Positions 18,977-27,602 of a DNA stretch of 64,000 bases are shown piece by piece (positions within the stretch are counted from its first letter, which is position 1; every line of letters begins with the position of its first letter). Under the pieces are notes generated by a model. That model was not told the origin of the DNA and did not search any database. It saw only the letters and a program-made list of their open reading frames with translations. This DNA is from Dickeya chrysanthemi NCPPB 402 (lineage in GTDB: Bacteria; Pseudomonadota; Gammaproteobacteria; Enterobacterales; Enterobacteriaceae): contig NZ_CM001974.1 in the NCBI RefSeq assembly GCF_000406105.1, positions 1,333,286 to 1,397,285 of the forward strand, written 5' to 3'. Position numbers and translations under genes: made by a program.

Positions 18977-19750
18977 TCACTTTAACGACATTATTGCATC
19001 TGATATGTTTATCTTACGTATCATCGCTTTTTTTATACTTCCAGAGGAAACTCCATCATGGAATTTTTCCAAGAATAAACTTATGTCATCTGTTTTTGGT
19101 AAGTCGGAATACTCATAGTCCCACCATTTTGAATTAATAAGATTATCTATTTTTTCTTGAGTGAATCTATATTTAATAACTCGTGCCGGAACGCCGGCGA
19201 CTATAGCATATGGAGGGACATCCTTTGTAACAACGGCGTTGGCAGCAATAACCGCACCATCAGAAATAACTATCCCGCCTTTTAGCACTGCTCCCTCACC
19301 AATCCATACATCATTTCCTATGACTGGTGAAGGTAGTACTTCATTAAAATATATACTGGCCGTCTCGCCCAACCCCGTAATTGATCTGGCGGAAAAATCT
19401 TCTCTATATGTAATTGGGCTGGTTGTAAACCAATTTATTGGATGCTGGCTACCCATTATTTTTACATTTTTTGCAATACTGCAGTATCGCCCAATGGTTA
19501 TATCATTGGGTAAAGGGCTGCAGGAATACGAATATGCACCCACGGAGCAAAAGCCACCGACAGGCATTGTTGAGTAGGTTTCAGCAAAAATATCACAACT
19601 GATTGAAAACTTCTTGCCTCTACTCATCCTTAATATGCTTCTTTTTTTATAAACCCCTTTTGTCTTTAATATGTGTTTTAAGAATATTTTTTCTGAAATA
19701 AAAAAATCCTCAATCCTTTTATTCCATCTGAATGTTATTGGGTAGTTCAT
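18977..19750 (-). CDS. CatB/Vat-type hexapeptide O-acetyltransferase
   Basis: About 257 residues with the xenobiotic/CatB acetyltransferase pattern: [22 protein letters not shown], then [51 protein letters not shown], the left-handed beta-helix. The family transfers acetyl from acetyl-CoA to sugars or drugs; many chromosomal members modify surface polysaccharide. The substrate is not deducible. I chose the ATG of MNYPITF; the frame extends eight codons upstream. The gene is clearly more AT-rich than its neighbours and has no operon partner, which suggests transfer. Confidence 0.8.
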   Translation of the reverse strand: MNYPITFRWNKRIEDFFISEKIFLKHILKTKGVYKKRSILRMSRGKKFSISCDIFAETYSTMPVGGFCSVGAYSYSCSPLPNDITIGRYCSIAKNVKIMGSQHPINWFTTSPITYREDFSARSITGLGETASIYFNEVLPSPVIGNDVWIGEGAVLKGGIVISDGAVIAANAVVTKDVPPYAIVAGVPARVIKYRFTQEKIDNLINSKWWDYEYSDLPKTDDISLFLEKFHDGVSSGSIKKAMIRKINISDAIMSLK

Positions 19751-20120
19751 GCCGGTATCCGTGCCATAAAGCAACTATCATAGCATAATAGAATTACCAG
19801 CATGAATGGTGTTTTACTGCATGATTTTAAAGGCTATTTTTCAATTTCTGAGAGTCTGCGAGATAATGAACGAGTTGCTTCTCCCAATGACTACCCTGGC
19901 ACTCAGTAAGTTAGAGATGCGGTAGCTAACGGCCGCGGCGGTAACGTGAATAAAGGAAAGATCTCAATGTTGTCGATTGGTAAAGACAGCCCATTGCCGT
20001 CATTGAGGGTATAGGGTTTATTCTGGGTTTTGGTTGGATGGAGTAGGACCGTGATTTTCTCTTTTATTTGTTTTTAAAGGATTTTTAGCCTTGCTGAGAA
20101 GGTGTGAGACGGGTCGATGG
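19751..20120. other. intergenic region with a possible degraded reading frame
   Basis: From 19802 a plus-strand frame runs 35 codons to a TAA at 19907, then continues in the same frame another 34 codons to a TAG at 20012. This would be a 70-codon frame broken by one stop. I recognise no family. The rest, up to the element boundary at 20121, is AT-rich. Confidence 0.3.
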
Positions 20121-20131
20121 CCCCGACAGGA
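20121..20131. repeat. att core, distal copy
   Basis: CCCCGACAGGA is repeated exactly at 36173-36183 within the tRNA-Arg gene. The similarity then decays (AGTGAAAC here against AATCGAAC), which fits an attachment core that ends near the T-arm. Confidence 0.7.
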
Positions 20132-20191
20132 GTGAAACTAAATTTATATTTGTTTGATTTTAATGATTTTATTTTTGTTTTGTTTTAATGG

Positions 20192-20211
20192 ATACCCCCA
20201 AAAATACCCCC
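20192..20211. repeat. integrase arm-type repeats, distal end
   Basis: Two direct ATACCCCC copies 12 bases apart. The same octamer recurs at 36033, with a close variant at 36045 and an inverted copy at 36004, next to the integrase start. Such paired short repeats flank attP cores of P4-type integrases; binding here is inferred. Confidence 0.6.
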
Positions 20212-20316
20212 GCATGGTTTTGTGTGAATTGCTTTTGACTGTTTTTTGTTCGCTTGCAAATCAAAAAAAGATTGGCTCTGTAACAAAATAACTCCCCCAA
20301 ACAGAAAACCAACACA

Positions 20317-20865
20317 TCACTTGCGCTTTCCATGTACTAAATTCTGTCGGGCTTCCCAGCACTTCATCCTGAGCCGGATCAGTTCCAGATATTTCCGGCG
20401 GAACGTATCACCGCGCATACCTGCGGGTTTTGGAAGTCTGGACATGTTAAACCCCACCCGAGCGATCTGATTCCAGTAATCCGGGCACAGTTCCAGCTTT
20501 GCCATATTTTCCATGCGTACCAACCGCCTCCAGCGTTTTAGCTGGCTTTCGCTTTGGCTGGCATAACAAAGGCCGGAGCACGTCCGGCAGGTGAGAATAT
20601 CCGAATCAACGTACAGCTTGGTCGCACGTTTTCCGCATTGGGGGCATTGATACCAATAGCGTGTGCCGTAACTCACTTGTGTGGTGACAAGAGACAGGGA
20701 AAAAGTGTTTCCGTTGAGGGTAACAGTAAAACCGTCATCACACCGTGTGAAGGTTGCGTGGATGATGGGTATGTGAAGGTTAACGGAAACGTTTTTCAGG
20801 AGGGTGAGGGCATCCAGCCCAATGGAAGGAAGTGATGTGGTGTAACGCCGTGTTCGATTGCGCAA
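20317..20865 (-). CDS. zinc-finger protein of integrative elements, function unknown
   Basis: 182 residues. A four-cysteine zinc ribbon is clear: CPQCGKRATKLY followed by CRTCSGLCYASQ (residues about 74-105). A basic, arginine-rich C-terminal half follows (KRWRRL, RRKYLELIRLRMK), suggesting nucleic-acid binding. I know of similar small proteins in prophages and islands but no established function. It is the last gene before the distal att site, and the 29-bp palindromic repeats lie directly upstream of it. Confidence 0.65.
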   Translation of the reverse strand: MRNRTRRYTTSLPSIGLDALTLLKNVSVNLHIPIIHATFTRCDDGFTVTLNGNTFSLSLVTTQVSYGTRYWYQCPQCGKRATKLYVDSDILTCRTCSGLCYASQSESQLKRWRRLVRMENMAKLELCPDYWNQIARVGFNMSRLPKPAGMRGDTFRRKYLELIRLRMKCWEARQNLVHGKRK

Positions 20866-20990
20866 TTTTCCCCCGTGATCAATACGAAAAGATCTGCGAA
20901 CGCCTGCGCAACTGCGAATTGCACATAATGGATAAGATCAGGCACAGCAAGGGATAGAGGCTGTTTGCGAAGTCCGGTGCGCTCCGTTTT

Positions 20991-21092
20991 TGCGAATTGC
21001 GCAGTGCTGCGAATTGCGCAATTTTTTGCGCAGTGCTGCGAATTGCGCAATTTTTTGCGCAGTGCTGCGAATTGCGCAATTTTTTGCGCAGT
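20991..21092. repeat. 29-bp tandem repeats carrying a 12-bp palindrome
   Basis: Full units start at 21001, 21030 and 21059, with a partial unit before and the start of another at 21088. Each contains the perfect palindrome AATTGCGCAATT followed by TTTTGCGCAGT. Related AATTGC / TTGCGCAA fragments occur at about 20857 and 20918. A period of 29 is not a multiple of 3, so the array is not a coding repeat. It lies between two minus-strand genes. Confidence 0.9.
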
Positions 21093-21886
21093 TACACCTG
21101 TGCGTTTTCTTCCTGTCTGACTTTCCGTTTTAACTGTTCGATAGCCTGGTGATATTCCACATCCAGCCAGTGAAGGCAGTTATTGACCAACGGCACATAG
21201 TCCACCAGCCATCTTGCCTCATCAATTTTTATGCCGGCTAAAGACAGCGATTTCCTGATATCGTCGGTTGTGGATACCAAGCGGCCGACACCATCACATT
21301 CAAGGCATTGACTGCCTGGCCTTTTGGTTTGTTCGCCTGAACCTTTGCAGCATGGGCATATATCGCTATTACCGGCTTCCTGTTCTGACCACTGCCGGAG
21401 TGAGGCTTTCTCTAACGCTATCTGGTTGTTGAGCGTGGCGGCGCGTTCCTGCGCTATCTTGCTGCTGGTTTTGTTCTCAAGGCGTTTTTTCTCTGCATTG
21501 AGGATGCCGATCAGGTTCTTGGTGCGAACTGCTTTAGCGCCATAGCGGCGTAGCAAGCTGGCACGTCTGGCGAGTTGTGGGGGCAATGGACGGCAGACTG
21601 CCAGATTAATAGCCAGCAGACAGACCGCTACCGCATGATCCGGTATGTTCCGTTGTGAAGGGACCCACTCTTTAACCGCAACTTGCAATCTGTCGCCGGC
21701 AGGGGGATCTGATTTATATCTCAGCATGAGCAAGTCATAGCCTACCGGGTGGTGTTTGCTGGCGGTGGATAACGCCCCCAGATACTGATCACGGCCTATT
21801 TTCCCGCTACCACGGCAGGATGAGGTAAATGCGCCGGCGCTTCTGGCTTCGTGTAAACGTAAAGTGTGTTCAATTATGCTGGTCAT
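21092..21886 (-). CDS. phage protein with CxxCxGxG zinc finger (Q-antiterminator-like)
   Basis: 264 residues. Near residues 177-203 two DnaJ-type motifs, CPCCKGSG and CLECDGVG, form a zinc-finger pair. The preceding half is helical with a charged stretch (NAEKKRLENKTSS). This pairing of a helical N-terminal part with a central CxxCxGxG pair is shared by phage Q-type antitermination proteins and by an uncharacterised phage family; I cannot separate the two by eye. It lies at the end of the late-looking operon, 56 bases after the large ejection-type gene. A role in antitermination is a hypothesis only. Confidence 0.6.
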   Translation of the reverse strand: MTSIIEHTLRLHEARSAGAFTSSCRGSGKIGRDQYLGALSTASKHHPVGYDLLMLRYKSDPPAGDRLQVAVKEWVPSQRNIPDHAVAVCLLAINLAVCRPLPPQLARRASLLRRYGAKAVRTKNLIGILNAEKKRLENKTSSKIAQERAATLNNQIALEKASLRQWSEQEAGNSDICPCCKGSGEQTKRPGSQCLECDGVGRLVSTTDDIRKSLSLAGIKIDEARWLVDYVPLVNNCLHWLDVEYHQAIEQLKRKVRQEENAQV

Positions 21887-21942
21887 AGATTCCTGCTGAT
21901 ATTGGTTTATAAGGGGGGAAGCGAGCTTGTGTAATGGGGCGT

Positions 21943-24900
21943 TTACTCTTCTATCCCCTGAGTAGTAGCCGTAATCGCACGGTTTACCGCGTCAAGGTTA
22001 CGTTCAAATACGGTGCTACCTTTAGGGGTATTCGCCAGCTTTAGCAGCGCATCCCGCACCGGTTGGCTTTCGTATAACCGGCCAAATGCGCCATAGGTTC
22101 CCATCGTTCCGATGACTTTCGCTGCGAGTACCGGCCCGCCAAATATTCCTGCCAGTCCCGGCCCCATAACGGAACCTATCTGTGCGGCCACCTGTCCGTT
22201 AGGCAGGGTCACTGATGCCTGAGAGGCGCGTTGCGTACTTTGCAGGTAACGTGTCAGGCCGGTAAGGTATTGCCGTTCTTCGCCTTTAAAAAATATCCCT
22301 GTATGTTCAGAGTATTTTTTAAGCCTTAGCAGAAAGCGATCCGGGGACGCTTCACCCTCCAGTGCTTTGGCAATCAATCCGGCGCGGGCGGCTTGTCGGC
22401 CTCTGTTGTCGAGAGAATCGTACAGTGCTCTTACCTGGCTGGGTTTACTATCAAACAGCATAGAATTGACGCTTTCCGGCGTGATATGGCCTTTTTCCAG
22501 AATGCCTTTTAACTTCGTTCCCTTTACCTTACCTGCTTCCTGAGCATAAACCGCTTTGGCGTGCGCCCAACGAAATGCCTCTCGTTCACCCAAAGCGCCA
22601 TTCACTGCGCTATTGAGGTCTTTGGTCATGGCTTCATAGACGCGATTAACGGATACAGCGGAACGATCCGGCATCGCCATACGTTCCCCTTTCACATCCA
22701 TGCGGAATTGAGTACGCAAGTCATCCAGCAAGCTAAAATTGACGTTTCCCCCTGCCAGTTCTTCCCGATAATCTTTCAAGCGGCTAATAGTCGCTTCATC
22801 GCTGGTTTTTCCCAGTCGTGATAACTGCGTAATTTCTCGATCGATCGCATCAATTGCACGTTGAGGCTGGACATTGCCAACACCATCCATCTTGTTTCTG
22901 ATTTCGTTAAAGCGATCGCCAGCGGCACGCTTAAGAGCCGTATTCTGCTCTTTAATGCTCTGAACCACATCGGCAGCAGAGTAAACGCCGTATCGCTGTG
23001 AAAACTCATCCACCAGTCGAGAGCGCGCCATTTGCTGCTCCGCACGCATTTGTCCCGTACCCACAACAGGGATTTTCTCCGCGTTGGCCTGAACTGAGCG
23101 ACCGACAAAGGTTTGCGGCGGCATCATGTCGCTGGTCATTAGCGGAGCGTTATTCTGTTTCGCGTAATCGATAGCGGCCTGGGCTTCTGGGGTGATAGTG
23201 CCTTTAAGCGCACGATAACCCGCGCCAGCCGCATTACCGACAACGCGAACGGCGCCGCCGACAGCGGTGGCCACGCCTAAATCCTCCGCCAGTTCAGCCG
23301 CATCATTCTGCCCGCTGTTTTCCGCCAGTGCGCCTACCGTATTCTCTGCGACCAGCCCGGCCAGTCTTGCGCCTGCGCCGGTTGCTGCTCGCGTCGCTCC
23401 CTGTACCGGATTGACCAGGTACGGTAACGCATCAGCCGCGACCTGTCCCGCTTCGGTCTGTGGCCGCATGGACTCAGGAAGCGAGAAACGGGCGGCAGGG
23501 GTGTAGGTGCCATCACCGATCCCCATTTTTCCGCCGGCCCATGCCGCGGCACTTTGCACCGCATCGCCAGCCATAGGAATGATATTGGCGACGTTAATCC
23601 CAGCCTGAGCAATTGCGCCACCTGCCTCAGACACCCCAAGCAAGCCATCCTGCAACAAGCTGCGTGCTTTTGGCGCTTGCTGGGCAAACTGCGCGTAGGG
23701 ATTTTCCTCTTGGCTGGTGGCTGATATGTCTTGCGGAGAAGCCGGGGTAGCAAACTGTGCGTAAGGGTTGGTTTCTGCTGTCGGAACATTGACACTTACT
23801 GGCTGCGGCTGCGGCTGCGGCTGTGGCTGAGACGTGCTGGCAAACCCTTCTACAGCCTCCCTCGTCATGCCATCTCCGTTAAGCAGGTATTCCCCGCTAG
23901 GGACAGTTACAAAGAGCCGCCCCTGTTCGTCTTGCCTGGTACTGCCGCCAAACTTATTCGCTATCTGCTGGGCGATCTGCTGTTGCTGCTCTGGCTTCAG
24001 GAGTTTCAAAGTCGATTTCATTGAGTCCCAGTTCACAGTGCTGAACTCTCTGGCCGCGCCCATTTCGGGATGAATACCCGACTGTCTGGCCTGCATCATG
24101 ATACGTTCCTGAATTGTCGGCTCCACGGTGGCGGTAACAGGCTGTTGCGGGGATGCCTTCATACTCTGTGCGTATTGGGGGACGTCTGGGACGGGTTCGG
24201 GCTGACCACTACCGATCAGCCCTTCATCTTTTGGGGAGGCGCGCTCCCCAATATAGCGCTGGCTTGCTCCCTGCCCGAATGTCTGATCGAACAGATGAGC
24301 GGTATCCGGACGCTGACGCAGCATATCAATTGCTGTTTGCGGTATTGCCGGATGACTGGGCGGTACAACGGCGCCAGGTGCCGTTACACCATTAGACTGG
24401 TTCGGGGATGCGGGCTGTTGTTGACCACCGGCAGACGGCAAGCGAACAGCATAACCACCTTCCACTTTTTCCACCGTCGCGCCTGGCATTTTCGCCCATT
24501 TGCTGGCGTTGGCCACACGCTCATTAGAAAAGGGTTTGCCGCCGAATGTTTTCAGCTCGCCTTGCTCCTGCCCTTGATGGGTGTTCATCCCGTAAGCAGT
24601 CGCATAACGATCACGCTTATCCGTCAGAAAGGTTTTTAGGTCATTGGCGCGGCGGATAAATTCTTCTTCGGACTGGCTAGCACTTAATCCCGACACGGCA
24701 ATACGGGCTTGCTCCCCTTCAGCGTTAGATAATGCGCCCATGCCACGCAATGCCTGAATAGCGCTAAGGAAGTTCTGTCCTCCAAATTGCTTAAAGCGAG
24801 TATCCCAACTGGCTGCGTCAGTGCCTGGAATATGCTTGCTCACCACACCCAACCCAGCGCCTACAGAAGTGCCAAAGCCCGGATCGGTTAGCAGTCCGTC

Positions 24901-25967
24901 AATAGTCTTGATTTGCTGGTCATACGTTTCAATCACATCCTGTCTTTGTAGCTTGCCATCTGTAGATGCTTGCTGCTGCTTCTTCACTTCACTCAGGTAT
25001 TTTTGCCGCTCCATACCCGCACTGTTGTAATCGTTAACGATCTCGACCGGAGATTTCCCGGCGGATATCTGTTGAATGCGGATATGTTGCGGCACCTGCA
25101 TGTAGTCCTGTACTGGCATAAAAGGTGCGTTCGGGTCAGGCTCAGTGTACGGATTAGCCTCCTTAAGGTTGGGTTGTGTCATTCCCAGCAAATGAGAGCG
25201 CTGTGCCAATGTCCTCATGATTTGCTCACTGGATAGAGGTAGCGGAGGGTCATTGGGATCGGTGGAGCGGTTGCGCGTGATTGGAGCCTGATATGTGTTA
25301 ATTTCCGGTCTTTCATCGGCTTGCCATCGTCAGCCAGTTCACCCTGCTTTACGCTTAACTCTGGGCGTAGCATCTCATCAGCGGCAGATATGACTGCCGG
25401 GTCGTCGGCACTGATTTGACCAGACATCAGCGCCGGCGCGCGTGATTTGAGATACAGAGCGCTTTGCGCTGCTTTAGGGCTGGTCAGATAATCCGGGTTT
25501 AGCGCAGTGTAAAATTGTTGCGCATCAGGAGGAAGCTGTGACCACAGGCGTGTGGCTGTCTCCTTATCTCCCGCACGGGCTGATAGCGTTATCCCTTCAG
25601 CCAGATGCCCATATCGAGTGGTCATTTCCTGTAGCTGCTGCTGGCGCTGTTGTCGTTTTTCGGCAGCCTGAGAAACAGCCAGCGTCCCGGCAGAAATATC
25701 TACCCGGCGATTATCCAAAATGCGATCTTTCGCTTTATTCTCTTGTTCAATTTTCTGTTGCTGAACCAAATTATTGTAATCGCGTTCATCAGTAGACTGG
25801 CGCCAGTTCTGAGTGTTTACCGCCATTTCATAATTTCGATCGGCATTCTTCTGTTGCTGGTCGATCATTAACCGCCGCAATTCCGATTCTTCCCGGCGTT
25901 GTAGCGCATTATCGACAGTGCTAAATCCTGCCAGAAAGCCGTCAGCCAATCCTCTTACATCTGCCAT
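21943..25967 (-). pseudogene. large phage DNA-ejection-type protein, broken by one frameshift
   Basis: Two overlapping frames, 25967-25215 (250 residues) and 25218-21943 (1,091 residues), look like one protein of about 1,341 residues. The last 25 residues of the first frame are unlike the rest (HIRLQSRATAPP). The other frame, just upstream of its first ATG, reads DERPEINTYQAPITRN and then STDPNDPPLPLSSEQ, a natural continuation. One base is missing near 25312-25330. Features: a coiled, Gln-rich N-terminal part (EKRQQRQQQLQEM), NPYAQFA repeats with a QPQPQPQP linker near the middle, Ala/Gly-rich hydrophobic stretches, and a helical C terminus. This resembles ejection or internal-virion proteins of P22-like podoviruses. 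It may be inactive, recoded, or a sequencing error. Confidence 0.7.
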
Positions 25968-25978
25968 AAATCCCCCAA

Positions 25979-26272
25979 TTATGAAAACAATGAACCAGCC
26001 AACAAGCCAACCGCCGCCCCAATTGCCGTACCAATGCCTGGAGCAAATGACCCCATTGCTGCGCCGGCCGCCGCCGTTGAGCCTAAAGCCGCACCACCCG
26101 CCGCGCCCATCCCGGCCATCGTGCCTTTCGTCTGATTAGCTGCCATTTTCTGCTGTGCTTTGAGTTGCTCATTCGCCGCTTCACGCTGCTGTTCCTGTTC
26201 AGCGGCTTGCTGCATACCCTGCATACCTTGCTGGCGTGTCTGTGCCGCAATATCAATGAGTCCGTATGACAT
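25979..26272 (-). CDS. Gly/Ala-rich small phage protein, possible ejection component
   Basis: 97 residues: a Gln/Glu-rich helical first half (AAEQEQQREAANEQLKAQQKM), then a long Gly/Ala segment with hydrophobic repeats (GMGAAGGAALG, GIGTAIGAAVGLLAGSLF) reaching the C terminus. Such glycine-zipper tails insert in membranes and are seen in small virion proteins encoded beside podoviral ejection proteins. It lies 11 bases before the large ejection-type gene and 5 after the AlpA-like gene, so it is translated from the same operon. The assignment is by context. Confidence 0.55.
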   Translation of the reverse strand: MSYGLIDIAAQTRQQGMQGMQQAAEQEQQREAANEQLKAQQKMAANQTKGTMAGMGAAGGAALGSTAAAGAAMGSFAPGIGTAIGAAVGLLAGSLFS

Positions 26273-26277
26273 CGTAT

Positions 26278-26562
26278 TTATTCCTGCTCAAAAAGAGGTT
26301 GTGCCACCATACTTAGCGCTTCATTAAACGTTGGCTCTGGTTTTTCCAAAACTCGACGGGCGATAACTGCCGCCCGGCGTTTCGCCCTGGACTGTTTAAC
26401 AATCCACTCGTCGATATCGGCTTCACGCCAGCCAATCGCACGGCTTCCTGTGATGCTGAACGGTGCCGGGAATTGGCCGTTTTCCCACATGTGCCGTAGC
26501 GTAATCCGGTTGATGCCAACCTTTTCACACGCCGCTTTCTCGCGTATTACTTTCTCGCTCAT
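26278..26562 (-). CDS. AlpA-family DNA-binding protein (second copy)
   Basis: 94 residues. An MerR/AlpA-type winged helix is seen: EKVGINRITLRHMWENGQFPAPFSITGSRAIGWREADIDEWI, the usual sequence with the closing W-x-x-x-D-I-D-x-W. A 30-residue tail is added beyond the usual length. The start overlaps the preceding stop by 4 bases (ATGA), so it is coupled. It sits within the late-looking operon and is distinct from the AlpA copy near the integrase. It probably regulates transcription or excision. Confidence 0.8.
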   Translation of the reverse strand: MSEKVIREKAACEKVGINRITLRHMWENGQFPAPFSITGSRAIGWREADIDEWIVKQSRAKRRAAVIARRVLEKPEPTFNEALSMVAQPLFEQE

Positions 26563-27083
26563 GCCTGCATTTTCCGTTGATTGAAGTGATCGGCCAGATA
26601 GCGCCGCATATCGTTGGGTTGAGGGGGGAGGGAATAAGGGTTTACGCCATTCTCTTGCGCTAATTCACGCAACCGGTAACTTGTGAGTTTCGTCAGATCA
26701 ACGTCATCATTGCCGATTTTCACTACAAGGCTGCTTGCTTCGGCGTCAGCCTGCTGCTGTGCCCGTTCCTGCTGGCGGCGATTTTCGGCGGTAATCTGCC
26801 GCTGGTGTTCGGCTTCCGCCACTTGTGCAGCCTTGTGCCTGGCTTCTTCCGGCGTAGCGAATATGCCAGGGAAGCTATCCAGCAAATACCGTGCAACAAC
26901 GGGCGGAATATCCGTAGGGACTGATTGAAGAAACAGAAACGGACGGCCCCTGTAGTCAATACGTTTTTCCGGTTTACCTCCGATGTAGACGATTTTCAGG
27001 TCAGTGCCGCCAAACGTCCTTTCCTGTTCTTCTTTCCATTCGTCCTCTTTGCGAAGAGATTCAGCTAATTCATGAGGTTCCAT
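26559..27083 (-). CDS. hypothetical element protein with coiled coil
   Basis: 174 residues, family not recognised. The first part is charged (ESLRKEDEWKEEQERTFGG), followed by a compact segment with YIGGKPEKRIDYRGRPFLF, a central Ala/Gln/Arg coiled coil (about 80-115), and a short C-terminal helix-extension-helix-like part (LTSYRLRELAQENGVNPYSL). It is the first gene after two tandem terminators, hence the first gene of the late-looking operon, and it is coupled to the AlpA-like gene by a 4-base overlap. Confidence 0.65.
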   Translation of the reverse strand: MEPHELAESLRKEDEWKEEQERTFGGTDLKIVYIGGKPEKRIDYRGRPFLFLQSVPTDIPPVVARYLLDSFPGIFATPEEARHKAAQVAEAEHQRQITAENRRQQERAQQQADAEASSLVVKIGNDDVDLTKLTSYRLRELAQENGVNPYSLPPQPNDMRRYLADHFNQRKMQA

Positions 27084-27095
27084 CGTATTTATCCA

Positions 27096-27130
27096 TTAAA
27101 AAAGCCTGCTGGGCTAACCATGCAGGCTTG
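27096..27130 (-). terminator. rho-independent terminator (second of two)
   Basis: Minus strand: an 8-bp stem (27122-27129 with 27102-27109) with a 12-base loop, followed by six T. It lies only about 15 bases upstream of the first late-operon start, so it would act on read-through from the replication region. Confidence 0.85.
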
Positions 27131-27149
27131 GGGGTTATGGCAGGTTGTA

Positions 27150-27189
27150 GGTAAAAAAAACCGGAGTGGTTTTTAAGCCATACTCCGGT
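27150..27189 (-). terminator. rho-independent terminator (first of two)
   Basis: Minus strand: the stem CCGGAGT/ACTCCGG (27182-27188 with 27161-27167), extended by flanking A-T pairs and followed by eight T. It is strong, and placed between the iteron field and the late operon. Confidence 0.88.
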
Positions 27190-27311
27190 ATCTTTCCGTA
27201 AGTTAGCGCGTATTGCTGGGGGATGCAAGATGAGTATGTAGCCAGTTTGTTGGGCTGTTTTCCCCGTCTTTTTTATCCCCGCCACATTCCCCTATAGATC
27301 ATCAGAAAGAT

Positions 27312-27576
27312 GTTGGTTCAGTTGGTTCAGTTGGTTCACGGTCCGCTAAGCCGCGCCAGCACTGGATTTGTGTGAACCAACACCGCGTCTTTCTCGTTGG
27401 TTCAGCCGTGCTTTTTGTTGGTTCACGCCGCCCGCCAGCCAGAAAGTAACCGGGTACGTCGCCGTGTTGGTTCAAAACGCCCCTTTGTTGGTTCAGTGTT
27501 GGTTCAACATGGGATGCGTTTTCCTTGTAAAACAACCATCTTTACTTATTGAACCAACTGAACCAACTGAACCAAC
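27312..27576. repeat. iteron field, probable replication origin
   Basis: The 9-mer GTTGGTTCA occurs twelve times. Three contiguous direct copies are at 27312-27338. Three contiguous copies in opposite orientation are at 27550-27576. Single copies are at 27373 (inverted), 27396, 27417, 27466, 27487 and 27498. The field ends 26 bases from the stop codon of the primase-helicase gene. P4-type replication proteins start synthesis at iterons in this kind of position, so this is the likely origin. Confidence 0.88.
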
Positions 27577-27602
27577 ATACCTTCTACGTGTGTGAAAGCC
27601 TC

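Noticed and set aside
20796..21079. Minus-strand frames with repeated NCAIRSTAQ-like residues
   Set aside because: These are translations of the 29-bp tandem repeats; the period is not a multiple of 3, so the frame changes from copy to copy.
27070..27285. 71-codon minus-strand frame before the late operon
   Set aside because: It consists largely of the two terminator hairpins and overlaps the next gene start; residues are not protein-like.
27302..27595. Frames rich in EPT repeats over the iteron field on both strands
   Set aside because: They only reflect the contiguous 9-mer (a multiple of 3) being read as codons.
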